Source: an uncultured Eubacteriales bacterium (lineage in GTDB: Bacteria > Bacillota > Clostridia > Christensenellales > CAG-138). From it: 8,122 bases of DNA. Under the pieces are notes generated by a model that saw only the letters and a program-made list of their open reading frames with translations, did not search any database and was not told the DNA's origin. The stretch's first letter is position 1, and each line of letters begins with the position of its first letter. Shown piece after piece: positions 1-4,388 of this stretch. Where the stretch lies: the NCBI GenBank assembly GCA_900542615.1, contig UQOG01000090.1:1-8122 (forward strand), in the 5' to 3' direction. The translations under genes and the position numbers were made by a program.

Positions 1-15
1 TTTTTCGACAGCCTC

Positions 16-50
16 AGCAGGGGCGGGGGCCAAGGGCCCCCGCCCCTGCT
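16..50 (+). terminator. Very strong GC hairpin, possible terminator of an upstream gene
   Basis: Bases 16-31 pair perfectly with 35-50, giving a 16-bp stem closed by a 3-base loop (AAG). The stem is almost entirely G-C pairs. Only a short T run (50-52) follows on the + strand, so the classical U-tract is weak. It may be an intrinsic terminator of a gene to the left of the window or simply another palindromic repeat of this intergenic region. On the - strand no T tract follows the hairpin, so a terminator there is less likely. Confidence 0.45.
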
Positions 51-110
51 TTGTGCGCGCTGGGCGCGCCCGCCGCCCCCCCTCCGCTGGAGTTTTGCCA
101 TACCAACCTA

Positions 111-137
111 GCGGGCCGCTCCCGATGAGCGGCCCGC
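111..137. repeat. Inverted repeat (10-11 bp stem)
   Basis: GCGGGCCGCT at 111-120 pairs perfectly with AGCGGCCCGC at 128-137. C121-G127 can add an eleventh pair, leaving a 5-base loop. No T tract follows on either strand, so this is better described as a palindrome than a terminator. It sits between two other hairpins of the leader region. Confidence 0.6.
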
Positions 138-148
138 CGGCATATTCC

Positions 149-175
149 GCTGGAAATCAGCAGCCGTTTTCCAGC
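149..175. repeat. Inverted repeat (8 bp stem)
   Basis: GCTGGAAA at 149-156 pairs with TTTCCAGC at 168-175 across an 11-base loop. It is the weakest of the listed leader hairpins because of the larger loop, and its role is unknown. It lies ten bases upstream of the next palindrome. Confidence 0.4.
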
Positions 176-184
176 TGGTTTTCC

Positions 185-205
185 CCCGCTTTTTTCAAAA
201 GCGGG
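185..205. repeat. Inverted repeat with T-rich/A-rich inner stem
   Basis: CCCGCTTTT at 185-193 pairs perfectly with AAAAGCGGG at 197-205 around a 3-base loop (TTC). The T run is inside the stem rather than after it, so the terminator reading is weak. It is followed directly by the tandem GC palindromes at 213-279 and may form the left boundary of that composite repeat. Confidence 0.55.
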
Positions 206-212
206 CCAGGGT

Positions 213-279
213 TTGGGGGCGGAGCCCCCAACGGGGTCCGGGGGCAGCGCCCCTGGCGGGGTCCGGGGCAGCGCCCCGG
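213..279. repeat. Three adjacent GC-rich palindromic units (REP/BIME-like cluster)
   Basis: Three hairpins with 3-base loops follow each other. Positions 213-220 pair with 224-231 (loop GGA). Positions 238-245 pair with 249-256 (loop AGC, one G-T pair). Positions 263-269 pair with 273-279 (loop AGC). The second and third share the framework CGGGGTCCGGGG-CAGCG-CCCC (starting at 232 and 257), so they are near-direct repeats of one unit about 24 bases long. A similar small hairpin (GGGGC, loop TCT, GCCCC) occurs at 8060-8072 on the other side of the operon. The arrangement resembles dispersed extragenic palindromes; whether it is dispersed in this genome cannot be seen from the window. Confidence 0.6.
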
Positions 280-343
280 CGGCGGCGCAGGGCTGCATTG
301 TGGACAAATCGTCTTGGATGGCCCCTTTTTCTTAGGCGGAATT

Positions 344-354
344 TGGTATATGAT
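344..354 (+). promoter_or_regulatory. Possible promoter -10 region directly upstream of the first ATG
   Basis: The sequence TATGAT at 349-354 matches the sigma-70/sigma-A -10 consensus at five of six positions. An overlapping TGG-TATATG at 344-352 could act as an extended -10. No good -35 is present at the expected distance; the bases around 325-332 are a T run. Transcription from this -10 would begin at about 359-362, essentially at the ATG at 361, so the first mRNA would be leaderless. This is a pattern match only. A promoter further upstream, with TATGAT occurring by chance, is the alternative. Confidence 0.4.
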
Positions 355-360
355 AGTACT

Positions 361-1344
361 ATGAAAACACAAACGACTTACCCCATTGTGGATCTGCATT
401 GCGATACCATCACCTGCCGCATAGCCCATAGCCAGGGCCAGGACCGGCTAAAGGCCAGCGGGGGGCATTTGGACATTCCCCGGCTTCAGGCAGGGGGTGC
501 GCTTTTGCAGTGTTTTGCCATTTTCGCGCCGGCCCAGCCGGTGGGGGAATTGGCGCGCGTAGGCAGGGACCCGGAGGCGGTGTATCAGGAAAGCCATGGA
601 TGGTTTACCCGGGAACTGGAGGAGAACCGGGAATGCATGGGCCAGGTGCGCTGCATGGAGGACGTGGCCCGCAACCAGGCCCAAGGGAAGATCGGCGCCA
701 TGCTCACATTGGAGGACGGGGCGGTGATCCGGGAGGTTTCCCAGGTGGACCAGCTCTATGCCCAAGGGGTGCGGATGGTGGCCCTGACCTGGAATTTTTC
801 AAACAGCCTGGGCCATCCCAACAGTACGGATCCGGCCAAGATGGAGCTGGGCCTTACGGCGCTGGGCCGGGACGTGGTGGCGCGGATGGAGGAATTGGGC
901 ATGGTGGTGGACGTGTCCCACCTGTCCGACGGGGGGTTCTGGGACGTGGCGGCCCAGTGCAGGCAGCCTTTTGTGGCCTCCCACAGCAATGCCCGGGCGA
1001 TGACGGACCATCCCCGGAACCTGACGGACCCCATGCTCAAGGCCCTGGCGGACCGGGGCGGGGTAGTCGGCCTGAATTTTTACAACCTGTTCCTAGGGGA
1101 GGCGGGGGATACCACCTGCGAGGCCATTTTGCGCCACGCCCTGCACATCCGCAAGGTGGCGGGGATCGAGGCGTTGGCCCTGGGTTCGGATTTTGACGGG
1201 ATCGGCTGCGGATTGGAATTTGAAGATTACGCCGGCTATCCCCGGTTGTTGCAGGCCCTGGAAGCCCATTTCACCCCCCGGGAGCTGGATCGGATCACCC
1301 ATGAGAACGCGCTGCGGGTATTCGCGGCATGTATGAAAGGATGA
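361..1344 (+). CDS. Dipeptidase, peptidase family M19 (membrane dipeptidase family)
   Basis: A 327-residue zinc dipeptidase of the renal/membrane dipeptidase family, which hydrolyses dipeptides and in several members accepts a D-residue at the C-terminal position. The metal-binding set is complete. H13 and D15 lie in DLHCDT, E118 in LTLEDG, H187 in DVSHLSD, H208 in ASHSN and D277 in SDFDG. The intervals (105, 69, 21 and 69 residues) match or nearly match those recalled for human renal dipeptidase (105, 73, 21 and 69). There is no signal peptide, lipobox or membrane helix, so the bacterial protein is probably cytosolic despite the family name. The ATG at 361 is chosen because the family N-terminus (VDLHCDT) begins just after it. 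The open frame extends to a TTG at 298, but that extension looks non-native. No Shine-Dalgarno precedes the ATG, unlike every later gene. It is the first gene of the peptidase operon; its stop lies 2 bp before the next start. Confidence 0.93.
   Translation: MKTQTTYPIVDLHCDTITCRIAHSQGQDRLKASGGHLDIPRLQAGGALLQCFAIFAPAQPVGELARVGRDPEAVYQESHGWFTRELEENRECMGQVRCMEDVARNQAQGKIGAMLTLEDGAVIREVSQVDQLYAQGVRMVALTWNFSNSLGHPNSTDPAKMELGLTALGRDVVARMEELGMVVDVSHLSDGGFWDVAAQCRQPFVASHSNARAMTDHPRNLTDPMLKALADRGGVVGLNFYNLFLGEAGDTTCEAILRHALHIRKVAGIEALALGSDFDGIGCGLEFEDYAGYPRLLQALEAHFTPRELDRITHENALRVFAACMKG
1335..1340 (+). promoter_or_regulatory. Ribosome binding site deciding the start of the first M42 gene
   Basis: GAAAGG lies inside the last codons of the dipeptidase gene. 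It is 6 bases before the ATG at 1347 but directly abuts the alternative in-frame ATG at 1341, which overlaps the dipeptidase stop as ATGA. The spacing favours 1347. Confidence 0.6.
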
Positions 1345-1346
1345 CT

Positions 1347-2393
1347 ATGGAGCGAAAGGAACGAATTGACCGGCTGATCCAGGCCCCGGGCGCCACGGGG
1401 CTGGAAGGGAGCGTGGCCGGAGAGGTGCTGGACCATCTGACCGCCATGGGCGCGGAGGCCTGGCAGGACCCGGCGGGGAACGTCTTTGGCCGGGTGGGGA
1501 CCCGGGGGCCTGTGGTGCTGCTGATGGCCCATATGGACGAGGTGGCCATGATGGTCCACCGGATCGAGGAAAACGGCATGGTCCGGCTATGGAAGATCGC
1601 CGGGGTGGATCCCCGGATCCTGCCCGGGTCCCGGCTGGTGATCCATACGGCCCAGGGCCCCCTGCCCAGCGTGGCCGGGGCCTTGCCTCCTCATTTGCAG
1701 CAGGGGACAGAGCAGCCCGCTTATACCTGGGAGGACCTTCTGTGCGATACGGGGCTTTCCCCGGCGGCCGTCAAGGCCCGGATCCAGGTGGGGGACCCGG
1801 TGACCCTGGCCCCGGAGCCCCTTTGGGAGCTGCTGGACGGCCGGCTCACCGGCAAGACCCTGGACGACCGGGGGCCCCTTGGGGCGCTGTTGGATCTATT
1901 TAGCCGGCTGGTGGGCAAGCCCCTTTCCTGCCAGGCGGTGCTGTGCGCCTCAGTGCAGGAGGAAAAGCACGGAACAGGCGCCCTGACCGCCACCCGGGGG
2001 CTGAAGCCGGATCTGGCGGTGGCGGTGGACGTGGGCCACGCGCCGCCCCCTACGAAGGAATTTTCCACCTTCCCCCTGGACAGCCTGGTCATCGACCGGA
2101 GCGCCAGCCTGCATCCGGGGCTGGTAGGGCAGCTGGAGGCAACGGCCAAGGCCCATGACATCCCCTTTGAAACGGAGGCGGAGATGGCCGCCAAGGGGAA
2201 CGATGCCTGGGATATCGCCACCCAGGCGGGGGGCGTGGCCACGGCCCTGCTCAGCGTGCCCCTGCGGTATATGCATACCGGGGCGGAGGTGATCAGCCAG
2301 CAGGCGCTGGAGCGGATGGAACGCCTGCTGGAACAATGGATATTGGGCCTGGACGAAGCCCAGGCAAAGGAGGCCCTATGCTGGAACGATTGA
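1347..2393 (+). CDS. M42 family metallo-aminopeptidase, divergent paralog 1
   Basis: A 348-residue member of the M42 (TET/PepA/FrvX-type) co-catalytic metal aminopeptidases, which remove N-terminal residues from peptides and usually form tetrahedral dodecamers in the cytosol. The expected catalytic residues are present: H62 in AHMDE, the Asp pair D173-D174 in LDDR, E205-E206 in VQEE, D228 in VDVGH and H310 in RYMH. The E206-D228 interval (22) is the one expected for the family. It is the most divergent of the three tandem copies. The usual GGTDA segment reads GNDA (284-287), VQEE is followed by KHGTG rather than VGLRG, and the stretch between D228 and H310 is shorter than in the next two genes. 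Substrate preference cannot be read from sequence. It starts at 1347 (best Shine-Dalgarno spacing); ATGs at 1329 and 1341 are alternatives. Its 3' end overlaps the next gene by 16 bp. Confidence 0.9.
   Translation: MERKERIDRLIQAPGATGLEGSVAGEVLDHLTAMGAEAWQDPAGNVFGRVGTRGPVVLLMAHMDEVAMMVHRIEENGMVRLWKIAGVDPRILPGSRLVIHTAQGPLPSVAGALPPHLQQGTEQPAYTWEDLLCDTGLSPAAVKARIQVGDPVTLAPEPLWELLDGRLTGKTLDDRGPLGALLDLFSRLVGKPLSCQAVLCASVQEEKHGTGALTATRGLKPDLAVAVDVGHAPPPTKEFSTFPLDSLVIDRSASLHPGLVGQLEATAKAHDIPFETEAEMAAKGNDAWDIATQAGGVATALLSVPLRYMHTGAEVISQQALERMERLLEQWILGLDEAQAKEALCWND
2366..2373 (+). promoter_or_regulatory. Strong ribosome binding site for the second M42 gene
   Basis: AAAGGAGG is a near-perfect Shine-Dalgarno sequence inside the coding region of the preceding gene, 4 bases before the ATG at 2378. 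It sets the start at 2378 rather than the in-frame ATG at 2336, which has no such site and would add 14 low-complexity residues. Confidence 0.8.
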
Positions 2394-3415
2394 TGGCCTT
2401 ATGCGCCCTGCCGGGGATCTCCGGCCATGAGGGGCCGGTGCGGGCCTATCTGAAAGAAGCGCTCTCGCCCCTGGAGCTGGAGGTGTTTACAGACCCCATC
2501 GGCAACCTGTACGCCCACCGGCCCGGCCCTGGCCCCCGGGTCATGGTGGCGGCCCACATGGACGAGGTGGGCATGGTGGTGCGGGGCCACCGGGAGGACG
2601 GCACCCTGGCCTATGCCGCCGCAGGCATCGACGACCGGGTCATGCCGGGCAAGCGGGTATGGGTGGGCCTCGGCCCCCATGCCCTGCCCGGGGTCATCGG
2701 CTGCAAGGCCATCCACCTGCAAACCGACGAGGAATTCAAAAAGCGCATCCCCCATGAGGCGCTGTATCTGGACATCGGCGCCGGCAGCCGGGAGGAAGCC
2801 ATGGCCAAGGCCCCGGCGGGCACGCCGGTATGGTTCCAGAGCGCGCCCATGCTGCTGGGGGACCTGGTGTGTTCCAAGGCCCTGGACGACCGGCTGGGCT
2901 GCGCCATCCTGCTCCAGCTGCTCCAGGAAGCCTTCCCCTGCGATTTTTACGGGGTGTTCACCGTCCAGGAGGAGCTGGGCCTCCGGGGCGCCATGGCGGC
3001 CACGGCCCGGGTAGCCCCCCAGCTGGCCCTGGTGCTGGAGGGCACCACCGCCAACGACCTGCCGGGCCTGCGGCCCGACCAGATGGTGACCCAGGTGGGC
3101 AAGGGGGCGGCCATCACCTTGATGGACAGCCGTACCCTGGCCCTGCCCCAAATGGTAAACGCCCTGTTCCAAACCGCCAAGGCCCACAGCATCCCCCATC
3201 AGCCCCGTCGGGGCGCCCGGGGCGGTACCGACGGCGGCGCCATTCACCAGGGCCTGGGGGGCTGTCCGGTGGGGGGCATTTCCGTGCCCTGCCGGTATAT
3301 CCATTCCCCCAACAGCCTGTGCAGCCTGGGGGATATGGACGCCGCCTACCAATTGGCGCGGCATTTTCTATTGGATGAAATGTGGAAGGAGGTCCTGCAC
3401 CATGCTGGAACATGA
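2378..3415 (+). CDS. M42 family metallo-aminopeptidase, paralog 2
   Basis: A 345-residue M42 aminopeptidase/endoglucanase-CelM-like protein. In this family the peptidase activity is well documented and the old glucanase name is generally considered a misannotation. The full metal and catalytic set is visible: H60 in AHMDEVG, D170-D171 in LDDRLG, E198-E199 in VQEELGLRG, E221 in VLEGTTAND and H309 in RYIHSP. GGTDGGAIH is at 282-290. The second-metal ligand position holds Glu (E221), whereas both neighbouring paralogs have Asp there. The E199-E221 and E221-H309 intervals (22 and 88) match those recalled for PhTET2. There is no signal peptide, so it is cytosolic. The gene overlaps its upstream neighbour by 16 bp and its downstream neighbour by 14 bp, which suggests coupled translation. 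Short stretches around the catalytic motifs are identical in DNA to the next gene (see findings). Confidence 0.93.
   Translation: MLERLMALCALPGISGHEGPVRAYLKEALSPLELEVFTDPIGNLYAHRPGPGPRVMVAAHMDEVGMVVRGHREDGTLAYAAAGIDDRVMPGKRVWVGLGPHALPGVIGCKAIHLQTDEEFKKRIPHEALYLDIGAGSREEAMAKAPAGTPVWFQSAPMLLGDLVCSKALDDRLGCAILLQLLQEAFPCDFYGVFTVQEELGLRGAMAATARVAPQLALVLEGTTANDLPGLRPDQMVTQVGKGAAITLMDSRTLALPQMVNALFQTAKAHSIPHQPRRGARGGTDGGAIHQGLGGCPVGGISVPCRYIHSPNSLCSLGDMDAAYQLARHFLLDEMWKEVLHHAGT
3384..3392 (+). promoter_or_regulatory. Ribosome binding site for the third M42 gene
   Basis: GGAAGGAGG lies inside the end of the second M42 gene, 9 bases before the ATG at 3402. It decides against the in-frame ATG at 3375, which would begin upstream of the site itself. 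Confidence 0.8.
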
Positions 3416-4388
3416 TCTATACGCTTTGACGGCGGCCTATGGCCCCTCCGGCCGGGAGGATGGGGTGGCGGAAGCCATCCGCAGCCTGGCCGCCCCCCAT
3501 TGTCAACGGATCGACCGGGATCCCCTGGGGAACCTGATCGCCTATAAGCCGGGCGCCAGCGGCAAAACCCTCATGCTGTGCGCCCATATGGACCAGATCG
3601 GCCTGATGGTCACGGATGTGGACCCGTCCGGCTACCTCCGGGTGGCGGCGGTGGGCGGGCTGCAGCCGGCCTATGCCATTGCCCGGCAGGTGGCCTTCCA
3701 AAGCGGCGTTCTGGGCACGGTGTTCTTCGGCGGCAAGGATAAAAAGCCCCAGGAGGCCAAGATGGAAGACCTGTTCATCGACATCGGGGCCAAGGATCAG
3801 GCCGCGGCGGAAGCCATGGTCTCCATCGGGGATGTGGCGGTGTTCCACGCTCCCATGCGGGTCCAGGGTTCCCTGGCCACCGGCGGCGCCCTGGACGACC
3901 GGCTGGGCTGCGCCGTGGTGCTGGAAGCCCTTAGGCAGCCCTGCCCCCACGACCTGTACGGGGTATTCACCGTCCAGGAGGAGGTGGGGACCCGGGGAGC
4001 CGGGCCCGCAGCCTATGGCATCCAGCCGGATCTAGCCATCGCCCTGGATGTGACCCCCGCCGGGGATTGGCCGGAAGCGCCTCCCAGCCCCATCGCCCTG
4101 GGCAAGGGCCCGGCCCTTAAGCTCATGGACGGGTCCGTGGTGGTGTCCCAGCCGGTACGGGAGCGGATGGCCCAGGCCGCCCAGGCCGCCGGCATCCCCT
4201 TCCAACGGGAGGTGCTCAAGGCGGGGGGGACGGATACCGGCGTCATTTCCCGCACCCTTACAGGCATTGCCGCCGGATGTATCTCCTTCCCCTGCCGGTA
4301 TGTGCATACCCCCGTGGAAACCGTTGACCTTTCTGACGCCCAAGGGGCGTGCATTTGGATAAAAGCCATAATGGAGGGAAATCTATGA
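3402..4388 (+). CDS. M42 family metallo-aminopeptidase, paralog 3
   Basis: A 328-residue M42 aminopeptidase and the shortest of the trio. Catalytic positions are H62 in AHMDQ, D165-D166 in LDDRLG, E193-E194 in VQEEVGTRG, D216 in ALDVTPAGDWP and H302 in RYVHTPVE. GGTDTG is at 275-280. The usual AHMDE carries Gln in place of Glu (Q65); this Glu is not one of the metal ligands, so activity is expected. The VTxAGD.P and HxPxE motifs are those of the FrvX/YsdC-like branch, while the preceding gene belongs to the EGTTA-type branch. The two copies are therefore diverged enzymes rather than a fresh duplication. Cytosolic by absence of any signal. It overlaps the previous gene by 14 bp, and its stop overlaps the next start as ATGA (4385-4388). 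Confidence 0.93.
   Translation: MLEHDLYALTAAYGPSGREDGVAEAIRSLAAPHCQRIDRDPLGNLIAYKPGASGKTLMLCAHMDQIGLMVTDVDPSGYLRVAAVGGLQPAYAIARQVAFQSGVLGTVFFGGKDKKPQEAKMEDLFIDIGAKDQAAAEAMVSIGDVAVFHAPMRVQGSLATGGALDDRLGCAVVLEALRQPCPHDLYGVFTVQEEVGTRGAGPAAYGIQPDLAIALDVTPAGDWPEAPPSPIALGKGPALKLMDGSVVVSQPVRERMAQAAQAAGIPFQREVLKAGGTDTGVISRTLTGIAAGCISFPCRYVHTPVETVDLSDAQGACIWIKAIMEGNL
4373..4378 (+). promoter_or_regulatory. Ribosome binding site for the Xaa-Pro aminopeptidase gene
   Basis: GGAGGG, 6 bases before the ATG at 4385, lies within the final codons of the third M42 gene. It fixes the start at 4385 and excludes the in-frame GTG at 4349. Confidence 0.8.

Larger units (their letters stand above)
1..360. other. 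Non-coding leader region rich in hairpins
   Basis: This 360-base stretch upstream of the operon has no credible gene. The open frames crossing it read through palindromic GC-rich repeats, give low-complexity Gly/Pro/Arg/Ala proteins and lack ribosome binding sites. It contains a series of inverted repeats at 16-50, 55-69, 111-137, 149-175, 185-205, 213-231, 238-256 and 263-279, each listed separately where strong. The last roughly 60 bases are less GC-rich and hold the probable promoter of the first gene. The T run at 1-5 may be the tail of an upstream element outside the window. No tRNA, riboswitch or CRISPR pattern was recognised. Confidence 0.7.

Noticed and set aside
185..205. Hairpin considered as an intrinsic terminator
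   Set aside because: The T and A runs lie inside the stem; neither strand has a T tract immediately after the hairpin.
213..279. CRISPR-like array
   Set aside because: The units are only about 24 bases, directly adjacent without unique spacers, and there are just two or three of them.
298..360. Upstream extension of the dipeptidase from the TTG at 298
   Set aside because: The added 21 residues are not hydrophobic enough for a signal peptide and do not belong to the M19 fold. There is no Shine-Dalgarno before the TTG, and the extension overlaps the probable promoter.
1..360. Riboswitch or T-box leader controlling the peptidase operon
   Set aside because: No conserved riboswitch or T-box motif was recognised, and the probable promoter lies downstream of all the hairpins, so they would not be in the operon's mRNA if that promoter is right.
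53..364. Open frame of about 100 codons across the leader region on the + strand
   Set aside because: It runs through the palindromic repeats, gives a Gly/Pro/Arg-rich sequence without recognisable motif, has no ribosome binding site and would end inside the start of the dipeptidase gene.
14..429. Two overlapping minus-strand open frames over the leader
   Set aside because: They are products of GC-rich palindromes lacking stop codons; the sequences are Pro/Gly/Ala/Arg-rich and one extends into the dipeptidase gene. No start signals are visible.
510..1196. Open frame in another + frame inside the dipeptidase gene
   Set aside because: Gly/Pro/Arg-rich shadow frame typical of GC-rich coding DNA; the overlapping frame encodes a complete M19 enzyme.
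2399..3364. Long minus-strand open frame (321 codons) opposite the second M42 gene
   Set aside because: It is a shadow of the strongly GC-biased codon pattern of the + strand gene. Its composition is Gly/His/Gln/Ala-rich with no family motif, and the + strand frame has complete catalytic motifs.
2378..3415. Annotation as endoglucanase (CelM-like name attached to this M42 branch)
   Set aside because: All motifs are those of a co-catalytic metal aminopeptidase and the gene sits among peptidases; there is no glycoside hydrolase motif.
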